This document shows positions 13,501-25,130 of a stretch of 64,000 nucleotides of DNA, piece after piece (positions within the stretch are counted from its first letter, which is position 1; each line of letters opens with the position of its first letter). Under the pieces are notes generated by a model that was given only the letters and a program-made list of their open reading frames with translations, was not told the origin of the DNA and did not search any database. The position numbers and the translations under genes are program-made. This DNA is from Cornus controversa (taxonomy: Eukaryota > Streptophyta > Magnoliopsida > Cornales > Cornaceae): the NCBI GenBank assembly GCA_026545225.1, contig CM048849.1, forward strand, positions 53,700,836 to 53,764,835. The letters run 5' to 3'.

Positions 13501-13999
13501 TAACTAGTATCATTCTAAGCTTTATATCTATACATATACATATATATCACTCTTAACTGTTAATTTCATGAACTGTTGTTTTCATATTAGCGTTAGCTTC
13601 GAATACTCAGTGTATTAAAATATTATATATTCTGTCCCATAGAAGTAACAACTCTCGCGCCATAAATAGTGTAATTTTATATATATACACATGGTCATAG
13701 TGGTTGTAAACATGGGGCCATGGACACACTCCATATATATATATAATAACTTATTGAAGCTCGTCTAACAACCACTCCTAACAACTAATTTAACATCGCC
13801 GGAAAAAAATTATTTATTATACAATATTCTAGAAGTATTGTATACGTTATCAACAGCTAAGAACTGTAATATAATATCTCCTGTACCCTGCAAAATGAAA
13901 GGTGATGGTTCAAGTCTCCCATGGAAGAAAATGAACGTGTTAGCTTCTTACCCGAGAAAAAAACTAATTTAACATCATCTATACAATAAATATCAGATG

Positions 14000-14925
14000 T
14001 CTTTCTCTATCTATGTATGGTTTGATCAGGCAACAGCCTACAAATGAATCTATTTTAGCTGATTCATATTTTGGTTCAGCTCCAGATGGACTTTGGCTCT
14101 GATTTTTTCACAAAGCCACATACAAAACCAACAGAAAAAGGTGCCCCGAGAAGAGAAAAGGGAAAGGGGGGAAAAGTCCAAGGAATTTCTATATCCATAG
14201 ACCTTGCAAATCAGATAAACAACAGAAACCTTCAAGACACCTCACTGAATTGTATTGTTGACAAAAGAGAGATAAACCTCAAATCTGAAGTCAAAGAAAC
14301 CCCAAGCTGTCGTACAATGGCTTGTAAAGTAGCTGTCGGTGGACCAATATCTTTGTAAGGGGCCTAGCAGCCTCGGTGGTGCGTCACCACCACCACTAAC
14401 GATTGGGCTGCAGTGGATAAAGGGGTAAAGGTGAAAGTATTATGCATGCACAGACAACCACAATTCCCATGTCCCAAATTCTAAGCATATATTAAAACAT
14501 CCAAGATCGACATGCTCACACAAATATGCGGTACCCAATTTGATATCAAGTATAAATGAATCCAGCATGAAATGACAAAGTCGAAAATATAGGGATGATG
14601 AAGACGACTAATAAAACTAAACACGTGAAAGCAATAAAAGCAGCTATGAGACAGGAGAGAGCATCTATTAAATAGTTATAGTTATTATTGTAGCATTTGA
14701 AGTGGTAGTGGAAAAAGCCAGTAAAGAAAGTAGACAGAACACCAACAACTAGAACAGAGTGCATATTACAAATCACTTCACCCCCCCATAAAAGAGAATA
14801 AACATACTGTTTACAAATATCTTTTGTCCGTCCAAACTCCAAAGTCGCCCTTCAGCAGCTCCCAGCAACAAAAGCATCATGGAAATTTCTACCAAGAAAC
14901 ACACATACAGAACACCAGGGATCGA
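14000..14925 (-). other. 3' flank and probable 3' UTR of the SAC51-type gene
   Basis: The stretch downstream of the bHLH stop is T/A-rich in minus orientation and has no recognisable domain. The 98-codon frame at 14546-14842 is best seen as UTR. At 14300-14400 there is a short GC-richer segment with a GGTGGTG/CACCACC inverted pair. The polyadenylation site was not identified. Confidence 0.4.
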
Positions 14926-15013
14926 TCATAAACTCTCACAGCCAACCTGCTGAGAGAGAGAGAGAGAGATGATTAACAGTACTACTAGTATAACAAGAAG
15001 AGTTCAATCTTTG

Positions 15014-15772
15014 CTACCAGCTTACCGTATCAGAGAATCCAGCTTCGTTCTTCAAATTTCTGACTCCCAGCTTCTGCACTTCTACCTTAAGAGACTTCAG
15101 GTACCTAACAGCTTCGTCAAGAACAGCAACGGTATTCATCTGGTTGCCACCACCAGGTATAATTCCTCTCAGTGACTTCACCATCTTCATCATTTTCTTG
15201 CGCTTCCTTTCCCTATTACAGCTACTACCACTGCCAGAGGACTTCTGTAAAGAAGGTAACTTGCTCTTACTGGGTTTTGAACCATAATTGGAGCAAGAAT
15301 CGGGGGAATCGCATCCATAGTTTCCATTAGTCCGTGCTGTGCTGACCTCTTCCTGATTGTATTCCTCCTGTTCTTCCTCTTCAAAGCTCAACAATGCATC
15401 GATATCATCAGAATCTTCGTTCAGAGAAGATGAGATTTCTCTCTCCTCATTATGTGCATCTTTCTTCTCAACAATACCTGGGACGTAAGACGCATGTATA
15501 TTTAAGCCAGGATAACAGAATTTGGGGGCAACTGCTGGGTGGAACATGATCTGGCTTCTATTATCAGTCTGGTCAAAGATAATAAAATTCTTTGGGCAGA
15601 AATCAGATGGTTGAAATTCAACACCATTTAGCGGCCTATGCTCTACACCTGGAGGTAAAACTGTCCCACCAAAGGCAGATGCAAAGGTAGTACCATTGAT
15701 GTAATTATCTCCCACTTGATTCGCAAGAGGGACCATTGGCTTTCGAGGGAAAAATTGTGGGTCACTTTGCAT
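15014..15772 (-). CDS. SAC51-type bHLH transcription factor (bHLH143/145-like)
   Basis: The single main coding exon gives 252 residues. The N-terminal half has family blocks around FQPSDFCPKNFIIFDQTD, followed by an acidic stretch (about 105-142, SFEEEEQEEYNQEE). A bHLH region lies at about 186-235 (NRERKRKKMMKMVKSLRGII ... LDEAVRYLKSLKVEVQKLG). The basic region lacks the usual His-Glu-Arg contact set, as in this non-canonical subgroup. In Arabidopsis, SAC51 and its paralogs act downstream of thermospermine to limit xylem differentiation and are controlled by translation. The diagnostic conserved upstream ORF is present (16050-17472). The C-terminus is uncertain. Read through, it ends DTVSW. 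If the GTAAGC at 15025-15020 is a donor and CAGCAG at 14947-14952 the acceptor, it ends DTVGCESL with the stop at 14926-14928. The start is the ATG at 15772. Confidence 0.9.
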   Translation of the reverse strand: MQSDPQFFPRKPMVPLANQVGDNYINGTTFASAFGGTVLPPGVEHRPLNGVEFQPSDFCPKNFIIFDQTDNRSQIMFHPAVAPKFCYPGLNIHASYVPGIVEKKDAHNEEREISSSLNEDSDDIDALLSFEEEEQEEYNQEEVSTARTNGNYGCDSPDSCSNYGSKPSKSKLPSLQKSSGSGSSCNRERKRKKMMKMVKSLRGIIPGGGNQMNTVAVLDEAVRYLKSLKVEVQKLGVRNLKNEAGFSDTVSW

Positions 15773-15900
15773 GAGTAGGCTTGCTGACTAAACGAGTTCA
15801 CTGAAAGATAAATCTGCGGCTTTTGAGACGGTAATTTTTCAGTTTTCAGTTGGATGAAAGTTTCTAATGTGATGAAAAGACCTAAGAATACACCTAACTC

Positions 15901-15915
15901 CTAAGGTGCTTCCAT
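15901..15915 (-). CDS. Mini upstream ORF (MEAP)
   Basis: This four-codon ORF (ATG GAA GCA CCT TAG) is the last AUG before the main start at 15772. Together with the MKH uORF it makes at least three AUGs ahead of the bHLH start. The function is inferred from the family. Confidence 0.45.
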   Translation of the reverse strand: MEAP

Positions 15916-15958
15916 TAAAGTAGAACAAAGTGTATATTGCAAATTAACAGCTATCAAA

Positions 15959-15970
15959 TTAATGCTTCAT
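15959..15970 (-). CDS. Mini upstream ORF (MKH)
   Basis: A three-codon ORF (ATG AAG CAT TAA) lies between the conserved uORF and the main ATG in the same leader exon. SAC51-family leaders usually carry several uORFs. The start and stop are seen directly. Any role in reinitiation is inferred. Confidence 0.45.
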   Translation of the reverse strand: MKH

Positions 15971-16049
15971 CAGTTGTTACTGCTTCTTATGTATGAACAC
16001 AACCACAGGGCAGTGAGTCCTGATGTCCCAAGGCTTTTACTATGGTAGA

Positions 16050-17472
16050 CTACGTAACAGGTTTAAGCAACTGACGGAAATACTCAGCCTGCAAAGCAAA
16101 TGATAAACCATGAGTTCTAATGCCATGCCATCATCAGCATGTTCAAATTCAAACAATCAGTTAACTTGAAAAAAGAAGGTTCACAATATGAGATCAAATC
16201 TAGAAAGTGATGATTAAAAATAAAAAACCATAATGAACACTACAAATAAACTCCATGACTTCAAAACCGCGTCCACAATTATAATGACATAAAAGATTGA
16301 AAAAGGAACACCACAAGAATAATTCTAGGCATGTCACAGTGTTAACAAGGTATCACCAGACTAAAATCAGTTTTAGTTTATGTCAAGCTAGGATCTTCAC
16401 GTGAAGATCCTAGCTCAACATAAACTAAAACTGATTTTAAATTTAATTTTCATACTTACCCCATGAAATGTATGCAATATCAAGAACATTGAAGCAATCA
16501 GGTTCATAATGATTGCAACAAGGATGAAGATGCATATTTACGCTGAAAAACTATTAGGAATCAAATAATAGTTGTTGCACGTTAGCATGAGAGAACACAT
16601 CTTTAGACAACAGAAAATAGCACAAAAGCCTCGATTTATACAAGCTTGGAAATTAGAACACATCACCAGCAAAATAAGATACACACACACACACACATAT
16701 GGCAGGGAAGTTTACTGTTGATTATAAATCCTTAAGATAGATATATATATATACACACATACATATGGCAGGGAAGTTTACAGTTGATTATAAATCCTTC
16801 TTGCAATTCATTCCTTCCCACCTTGTTTGGTGTCTTTTTTTTTGGTAAATCCTTCCTACCTCATGCCCATCAATCAATAAAAATATTGCAGCCATATAAC
16901 CTCGTCACAACTCACACATATATAGATACGCTAAAGGTCCTTATAAAAATAAAGCAGCCATATAACCTTGTCACAACTCACACCCATATAGAGACGCTGA
17001 AGGTTCCAAAAATAAGAATTATGAGAATTGAAAATAGGGCGGTTGGGGTTGTTAATAGTTTAAGATTAATCCAATGTTTTTTCTGAAAAATGCAGAAATA
17101 TATTTCATATAATCCCCTAAAAATGACCAGTGTCTAGGAATTCTTTTCTTTTTTTGAAAATATACCGCCAATTGCATTTTTCTTCTCATCAACTTCAGTT
17201 TCTCAAACTTGAAAAATGAAAAAAAAAATTGCTTTTAAAAGATACCAGGTAAGTCATCACGTCAGTACAAGGTTAACTAAAATTATGACATAACAGGTTA
17301 CAACAGGACATTTACAAAAATTATTCATTATAATATATGAAAACGTAAGCAGCCTTACCTGACAAATTTGCATCCGTTGGTAATAAGCAATGATCCCAAC
17401 ACTCATTTTAAATTTAATCGTCCCAACTTGCTTCGTCGCTCGATAACTTTTTATTGTAACAGCAATGCACAT
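16050..17472 (-). CDS. Conserved peptide upstream ORF of the SAC51-type gene (two exons)
   Basis: The exons are 17359-17472 (38 codons) and 16050-16088 (12 codons plus TAG), joined in phase 0 across an intron with GT-AG borders (16089-17358). The 50-residue peptide begins MCIAV and ends AEYFRQLLKPVT. The C-terminal block, the ICQ just before the splice, and spaced residues upstream match the conserved uORF peptide I know from the SAC51 family, which is about 53 residues in Arabidopsis. In that family the uORF represses translation of the main ORF and thermospermine relieves it. On the leader model given for the 5' exons, this AUG would be the first in the mRNA. I assembled the peptide by hand; the splice should be confirmed with a transcript. 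Confidence 0.85.
16362..16439. repeat. 78-bp near-perfect palindrome centred on CACGTG
   Basis: Two 39-base arms (16362-16400 and 16401-16439) are reverse complements except for about two positions. They meet at CACGTG, a perfect G-box core. The palindrome lies in the intron that splits the conserved uORF. It could be a very small MITE or an extrudable regulatory hairpin. Confidence 0.9.
16685..17010. repeat. Two local tandem duplications in the uORF intron
   Basis: A unit around 'ATATGGCAGGGAAGTTTAC' and 'GATTATAAATCCTT' occurs at about 16694-16731 and 16762-16800, each preceded by CA/TA runs. A second unit around 'CAGCCATATAACC' and 'GTCACAACTCACA' occurs at about 16890-16945 and 16956-17010. 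The ORF at 16784-17086 simply spans these copies. Confidence 0.75.
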
Positions 17473-17544
17473 TCTCACTTCTCCGACCAATATCAGATAG
17501 GAAACAAGCTCAAATAACAAAACGCCTTCACAGAACAAAGGGGC
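17359..17544 (-). other. Second leader exon of the SAC51-type gene
   Basis: The donor GTAAGG at 17358-17353 is supported by the phase of the conserved uORF. The upstream border is the likely acceptor TGTAG ending at 17545. Within this exon no ATG precedes the uORF start at 17472. The upstream border is a prediction only. Confidence 0.5.
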
Positions 17545-18795
17545 CTACATGAGTGAGCCCATAAACATCATTAGCAAATAATTAAAAAAAAAAAACTACT
17601 GCATCATTAAAGTAATATATAAATTATAAAGATATTTTTTGGAAGGTATTTTGGGAATACCCACCCAATTGGAGTGCTAATCTCTCGATAAGGAGGATCA
17701 AGCATAACCGTCTCTAAAAGATCATATAATGAGAAAAAGAAAAAGAAAAAAAGGCTTATAACAGAAATGAAAAACCGCCTGCATAATGGCCCCCCAAAAA
17801 TAAAACTCTTATAAGAGTCCGAGCTTTCATGTTCCCAAAATTGAAAATTTATGGAGTCTACTGTCTATACAATGGAACAAGGCAAAAAAAGAAAGGAAAA
17901 ATTAAGATAGAGTAATATGAAGCAAAAATAATTATAAAGAGAATCCCTAACACATAAATGTATATTCCTTCATTGTTAGAGATCCTCCTTTGTAGATATT
18001 TTCATTTCATGTTACTTGAACTCAATTCTCCCAAAAGTTAAAGGATTGAAATAATTTTAGAAGTAATGAAAGTCTTCCCCTTTTAGTAAATTTTAACATT
18101 TATCCACATGATTCAGCAATAAATGAAGTTGAGTAAATCAAATAAAATACAGCAAAACAAAAGCCAAGAGAAATATCTCACAAGCAAAAATCACAGTATC
18201 ACACGAAAGAACACCACCAAGCGAACACACTTCCCACTATAATTGATAGAAGTTGACGTCCAAGGCATGCTGATATACTCCTCCAGTCCAAATTACTATA
18301 AATGATGAACTTTGAACCTTCACTGTAACAACAAAAAATAAATCCCAAAAAAAAAAAAATAGTAAACACAACCGATTTATTCATTTAAAAAGTTACAACA
18401 TTTACAAGAAGCAAATACTAAAACACAAATACAGTAGAAAACGTGTAATATTGCTTTAAGCACAAAAAAAAAAAAAAAAGGATTATCAGATAACTCTGAC
18501 ATATTGGCAGAGGAGATCCAATCAGAAGCACAGAGCACCAGCACACGTACATACATACATATATATATCGACAAATTGAGAATAATCGAGGGCTATAGAA
18601 TACAATGATATATCAAAGCTCGGAATTGATGGAATAAGCATAGATCATAAGTAGTAGAAACGAATCGGAATAGAAAAAGACGATCGTGAAGTAAATCAAG
18701 AAGAAAGTTATCTAAAAAAATGAAGGTTTTTTAGTAATCTGAAACAAACGTAAACGTGTATGCAAGCTGCATACAAATGCATACATATACCACAG

Positions 18796-18828
<33 letters not shown>

Positions 18829-18929
18829 AAATCAAACAAAAATAAAGCATGTGTTACAATCTGAAAAAACAAAAAAGAAAGAAATAAACAGTGAACGAAA
18901 CATCAAACAATAAGAGAGCCATAAAGTAC

Positions 18930-19065
18930 CGAAATTAGGGTTTCTGAGAAGATCAGAACTTGAAGATCGAAGCTCTTTCTACGAATACGCCAGGGGAGAG
19001 AGGGAGGAGTTGGAGAGAGAAAGTGAGATGAAGTGTAGAGAGAGAGAGAGAGAGAGAGAGAAGGA
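18930..19065 (-). promoter_or_regulatory. First (non-coding) exon and 5' region of the SAC51-type gene
   Basis: On the minus strand a (CT)n tract (19037-19063) leads into a CT-rich leader without ATG. It contains AAACCCTAA (a telo-box) at about 18934-18942 and ends at a plausible donor, CG|GTACTT, at 18930/18929. Telo-boxes and CT tracts close to the transcription start are common in plant genes. The exact start site is not visible. Confidence 0.5.
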
Positions 19066-20008
19066 TTGGTTTGGGGAGTGAGATCTAGCTGTTGTTGTTT
19101 TGGTGTACTTATTGATCTTTGAGTTATGGGGATGTGTTCCGAGGTCCAGACACAGGCGAGTCAAACCCGGTGATTTGGAACCGTTGGATCGAGGCCTTGG
19201 AAATGCTTTCCGTTTATTACGGATGGAAGTGGGACCGTTGGATCTTGCACGCGTGAAAGAGTGTGGGGACCACGAGGTTTGACAAATGTGTATCGTTGAA
19301 ATCATTAGGAAGATACTTTACAATTAATTAGTTTAATAATCAGAGCTTACGATGCTATAACTCGATGTTAAATCCTCAGCAGAGGGATGGGAGATGTCAA
19401 ATGTCGGTATAGTAATGACATTATTAGTTCATATAGATTTGCTGGCAAACACTCGCGCCTTCGCCCCTTCTTATTGAGCCACGTTGAATTTGAGTAAACA
19501 CAAAATAAAGTTTCACTCTTCTTTATTACTTCTTTTCTTTCTTTAAAATCTAAACTAAATATTTACTATTTGTGGGTTTACTACCAACAGTTCGCAGCAT
19601 TTAAAAAAAAAATAATAATAAATTAACAGATTCGTCCAACTTAAAGATAAATAATTCTAATTAAGGATTAAAAGTGATTTGAAAGAAAAATTTATTCCTT
19701 CAAATCTCTTATATGTTATTTCCCAAAGTAAAAGATTTTGAAAGAAATAATAAAGTTTAAGTAAAACTTTCTTAAAACAAAAAGTAACCTTAATATTTTA
19801 AAAGACAGAGGCAAGATAATAAATAAGAAGGGATATGATAATAAATTGGTTAAAATACTTTTTTTTTATTTTCTCTTTTAATTATTTCAAACATGAATGC
19901 TATCATTTTCTTTCTTTTCTTTTATAATTTATCTAAACATAACACAAGTTATTACTATCATTTCTTTTATTTTCTTTTCTCCCCAGTTTATTCGAACAAA
20001 GCCTTAGA

Positions 20009-20405
20009 TTCCGTTTGGATATACATGAGCGAAAAGAAATGAAAGGACAACATTAGTTATGAGAGAAAAGAAAAGAGAGGAGAAGATAGCAACAAGTTTT
20101 ATTCATGTTTGAATAAATAGGAAAGAAAAAGATAGTATTGTTGTTTGGATAAAATATGAGAGAAATAAGATAACGATCAAATTACTATCATATCTTTTTA
20201 TATTTATGGTACATGTGTGGAATAATAATTTTTTCTTTCTAATTGTTGAAGGCAGTTTTAAAATTATGAAAGTACTACTTAAACACTATCATTTCCTCCT
20301 AATAATCTTCTCATTTTTTGGAGGATGGGATATGAGAGATAAGGAGGGATAACTATCTCTTTTTATCATTTCTTTTATTTTAATGATGTCTATCCAAACA
20401 CAACA
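20009..20405. mobile_element. MITE-like element, about 400 bp
   Basis: The left end (TTCCGTTTGGATATACAT) and the reverse complement of the right end (TGTTGTGTTTGGATAGACAT) are imperfect inverted repeats of about 20 bases. Both are followed inward by A/G-rich sequence related to GAAAAGAAATGA. No ORF and no clear target duplication were found, so the superfamily is open. Confidence 0.5.
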
Positions 20406-21339
20406 TAACATATTCTCTCCTTTCTTTTCTCCCCTTATCCTTCCAAATCTCTCAATCTAATTACTATTTACATATTTGTCACAGTGTACCTTATGTGATA
20501 AGTGTGTGTATATATATATACACATATATTATATACACGTATCTATATTATTTAATATTCTTTTCATCCTTTTAAATTTTAAAAATTTATTACTTTTTCA
20601 TCTTGAATCAAAAAATAGTGATATTAGTACTTAAATTAAAGCCCTCAAAATTTTCTTTCTAATGAAATTTGTTTTATCAAAAAATCTCATCTGTAACTAG
20701 AGTTATCTACCTTAAAGTGGAAGGAACTTATTAAAAAAAAACTTTTAAAATAGTGCGTGATGGCCTTATTAAAGTAGAGTTGTAAGTCTATTTTGGGAGG
20801 TTTGTTAGCATAAATAAAGAAGAAATAAATAAGAGAAGTTGTTTGAGTGGATTGGTAGCAAGTACCGTGCAAAATTATAACCTAAATTTGCGATGGCACT
20901 ATGGTAATATTTTTAAAAATGAAGGTATTATGCTTTTGAGAGAATTGTAAAGCTATTTCACTTAAATGCAATAATTAAAACTGATTTAGAAAAGAAGAAA
21001 AAAAAACACGCGTACTATTTTGACTAATGAAAACTGGGACTGCTATTACAATTCAATTCAATTTCGATTATTTACCATTCCATTCTAATTTTTAACTGGT
21101 GGGGGGTCCTTTGTGCACCATTTGTATGTATGTATGCATAATTACCAAACTTCATCATCACACTAAAAACAGGTTCTCTGTATTAGATAAAATGACAAAC
21201 CAAGACGTGTCTTTCAGTTGCCCACATCTTATTCATGGCACAAAACTCATAACAAGAACAAAATTAATGCATACTCTCTTTCCTCAAACACAAGCTCAAT
21301 TAAAGAATTTACACTTCTATTATAATAACACATTATATT

Positions 21340-21975
21340 TTAAATAGAATAAAATATTATCACCTGTCTTAAAATTTGCCGTAATTGCACTGATGTTACC
21401 TGATTTTTTAAAATGATATATTTTTTCACATTATACTTTTTTTCTTTATTCAGTCTTCTTTTACACACTTGTTACACAACTACCGTCACCACTCATGACC
21501 ACCATTGATCTTTGATCTTACTCTTAACATATCAAATCAATCGTTAAAAGTTTTATCACACAAATTCTTTTCAAAGATCTTTGATCATACTCATATATAT
21601 ACAACCACATACATATAATCAGATCCATGGACTAAGATCTTTGATCATACTCATATATATACAAACACATACATATAATCAGATCCATGGACTAAATTGT
21701 TGAGTTTTGTCATGAGTCACAGGTATAGGTTGACGACAACGATCGAACTGGTGGTGTCGTGCGCGTGGAAGCATACATATCATTTTATAAATCATATTTT
21801 TTATTATTATTATTTTATTAAATTATTTGGGTGTATAATGGTAAAATCATCCTAAAATATTATTTCAAATTATCATAAGAGAGTTCAGTGCAATTATGAC
21901 AAACTTCAGGGGAGGTCAGTGCAATTACGACAAACCTCAGAGGATGTCATTGTATTTTATCCTATTCAAAATATA
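21340..21975. mobile_element. Second fold-back/Mutator-like non-autonomous element
   Basis: The left end (about 21345-21405) and the reverse complement of the right end (about 21910-21970) share ATAGAATAAAATA-type sequence and GTAATTGCACTGA. The right end repeats the GCAATTA.GACAAAC word twice. The interior has CACCACTCATGACCACCATT-like triplets that resemble the 11327 element. No transposase ORF is present. Confidence 0.55.
21575..21694. repeat. Exact-type 60-bp tandem duplication
   Basis: Two adjacent 60-base units (21575-21634 and 21635-21694) begin AGATCTTTGATCATACTCAT and end CAGATCCATGGACTA. I saw one base difference. They lie inside the second fold-back element. Confidence 0.85.
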
Positions 21976-23400
21976 ATGTGATATTACAATGTAAGAGCAA
22001 AATTATCTTTTCACTCTTAAAATTTATTCCGAAAACTGAAAAAATTGATTGAGGGGAGGTGAAAAAAATAAAGGTCAAACCTCGAAAAAGGTCAATAAAT
22101 TTATTCCTAAAAAAAGTACCTAATCGTGGAAGAGTCATTTATTATTATTATTTTTTAAATATCAGAAGAACCATTTAGTCATACATTGCATCTCAATCAA
22201 GAAAAAATTTATCTATTAAAGAAATTGAATCAAATATCTTCATATTAAAATAAGATATAATTATATAAATTACATCAATTATTCTAAAATAAAGATATCA
22301 TAAGTTTATTATTACAAAAAATTTAAATATATATTCATTTCTTAAAAAAACATAAAATATTACATGACCATTGCTTGCTAATCTTACAATCACTCTCTGT
22401 GTAAATCCTGCAAAAAAAAAAATCAAGAAAAAAAAAAAAAAACTAGTCTTAAAAAATTTCTCAGTAAATTAGCATTAATCATATTAATTATAGAATTGAA
22501 CTCAACTCTTAATGTTCATGACATAAAAAATAATATCTAATGCAATATATATAAGAAGAATCACACCACAGTAAAAATAAGTAAAATAAAAACCAGGAAA
22601 ACATGAAATCACATGGCAGGGAAAAAATGAAAATTTGTTTCATATCTAACCCTAATGGGCTATGTATTCTCAAGAACTCAGCTGACAAATTATTCACACT
22701 ACCAATGGCAAATTCCACCTCCACCTGATATCAAATTCACCATAACAAAAATCTTTTGAGGAAAGTGACCCTGCTGGGGAAGACATGAAAATGAGACCTT
22801 TGCCCTCTCCAACCACAAAAACTTGTATGTATGCTACAATAGCATAGCATTATATTATATATTATTATGTCTTTTTCTTGAAAAAAAAAAGCATGTAATC
22901 AGTGCGGTGAGAGAGGTGGGTGTGACAAATTTTGTAGTTTTTACTTCTTTTTTTTTGAGTGTCTGGTTGACAATTATTCAAGACTATTTTTTTTTTTCTT
23001 TTTCCATGTCTCATTATTCCAACATTTGAGGTGTGAAAAGAATATTTTTGTTCTTATATTTTTTTGTCTGGTTGACAATAATACAAGACATTTTATTTAA
23101 TTTTTTAAAATTTTCCATGTCTCCTTATTCTAACATTTGATTTTGTTGTGGTCCTGTGAATAACTAGAAATATCATTCACTTGAAGAAGAGAAACCCTCA
23201 AATAATGATAACGTTTGAGGCCGACTCAACAATGAGTCTAAATTAATTCAATTCCTCTCCAATACAAACAATGAGTCTAAAGTGACAAATGCAAGATAAT
23301 ATGAATATGATGAAATGAATGACTGTGAAGATGAGTTTCTTCACAAATCGTATGAAGATGAGAATCTCAATAGTAGACTCAAGCTTGTTCACGAAAGAAG

Positions 23401-23437
<37 letters not shown>

Positions 23438-24028
23438 TCATATCGTTTGTGGCTTCTTGTTTACCTTTTTTTCCTAGCCTCTCAAAACTCAAATTATTAA
23501 CTTCATCTTTTTGCCAATTACTAAAACTCCAACATTCAATTTACCTTTTACTTCTTATGAATCAAACTTCTTTCCTAGCATTTGAGAAAATAAATGTTTA
23601 AATATTTATTTTTCTTTTAGTTCTTTATTTACCCATCATACATTGTCTCCGAATACCAAATATCAATATAGTATATATTAATGAAGGATGTCCTATCCAT
23701 AAAAAAACTCAAAAATATAATTATAAATTTTACTTTTTTTTTTTTTTTTTTTGCCTTGCACAAAAAAAGAAAAATCATTGCAAAACAAATATTTTACCTT
23801 TCCTCCTAGACTCCTAATTTCTCACTTCATTAACCAAGAATTCTATATTAACTAACAAAAACTTTAAATCTAAAAATTCTATATAAACTAAATAACTAAT
23901 TCACAAACTTAACAACAACATAAACTCTATTCTCATTCTCACTCTCTTATCATCACATGCATTTTTATTGATTTATATAAAAGTCATTTTTACATTTACA
24001 ATTACCCTTTTTTTTATAAAAAAAAATA

Positions 24029-24066
<38 letters not shown>

Positions 24067-25130
24067 CATGTTCAAATTTCGTAAATCCAACAAGCATACA
24101 ATAAACTTGTACTCATAATTTTTATATAAGGATATAAAGTGATATTTCATCATATTTATCCTATCAACAATAGATAAGGAAATCCATAGCATGATCCTCC
24201 AATCAGCAAAGGAATACTGAGACGCTCTTATCCCACATATTTCAAATGTGGGGCCACCAATTTCCAGATCTTCCATTGAGCAGATCAAATGGTCGTGTGG
24301 GGACCACGGGGTTCATCTGTATAGTACACTGATGTAGTTGGTGGTATACCGAATCGAGGCCCTTATGATACTCTTTTTCTTCCCTTTTCATTTTCAAACG
24401 CTGTCGTCTGAGTTTTAGGAAGGAATTTGCCAAATCCAAGTGTGATGCGCGTGCCAAAAGCAACCTTCACAGCTTGCCTCACCAACACCAATCCAATGTG
24501 ACATTAGCATAGACAATTGGACACTACCACCATTTATGTAGGGACCACTTTATAGCTTTAGGGATCCAGATACCGATTAGTCATTCGGGGGCGGGTTCGG
24601 GTCTAGGTCCTGATTTTTTATTTTTATTTTTCTTTTATCAGAAATTCGCATTTTAGTAGGCCTGTGATTGCCCCAAAAAAGCTGAGTCTTTCCTTGCATC
24701 TTTTGTAATTTTCTTACTAAATTATCTTAGAAAATGATTTTCAAATTTCAAATTGAAAAAGTAAAGTGCACTAAATAACTTTTTTCAACTTGTGGTTGTA
24801 TTTATCATTCATTACAAGAGATTAATCTATTGAACTTGCAATGTTGAATTTATGAAGCACAAAATTATAACACAGATCAATCACATATAATTATGAAGAA
24901 CAATTTGCCAAGAACTCATCTTCTCCTTAATTATGAACCAGGAAAAAAAAATAGATAGTACATGAGAATGCAAAATCCTAAATTTTATTTTTTTCTATAA
25001 TGTAAGAATGAAAAATCCTAAATATTATTCCTATTATTAACTATAAAAAAAAATGGTAATAATAACAAGTTCTCTATTATTTCTCCACACTAAACTCTAC
25101 CAAAAAAAAACCCTAATTGATGACAGTGTA

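Larger units (their letters stand above)
19066..25130. other. Intergenic DNA between the bHLH and xylosidase genes
   Basis: No gene is supported. The minus-strand promoter of the SAC51-type gene should lie within about 19066-19400, where the sequence is less AT-rich (19130-19290). The rest is AT-rich and holds two MITE-like elements (20009-20405 and 21340-21975) and (AT)n runs at about 23403-23434 and 24032-24064. The ORFs here are low-complexity or lack domains. Confidence 0.6.

Noticed and set aside
12996-13560. Possible protein-coding gene with TATA box
   Set aside because: The frames are short and domain-free; the segment looks more like an LTR or promoter remnant.
14546-14842. 98-codon minus-strand frame downstream of the bHLH gene
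   Set aside because: It lies in the probable 3' UTR, shows no known domain, and has UTR-like composition.
24242-24463. 73-codon frame upstream of the xylosidase 3' end
   Set aside because: No domain; it is in intergenic DNA of moderate GC only.
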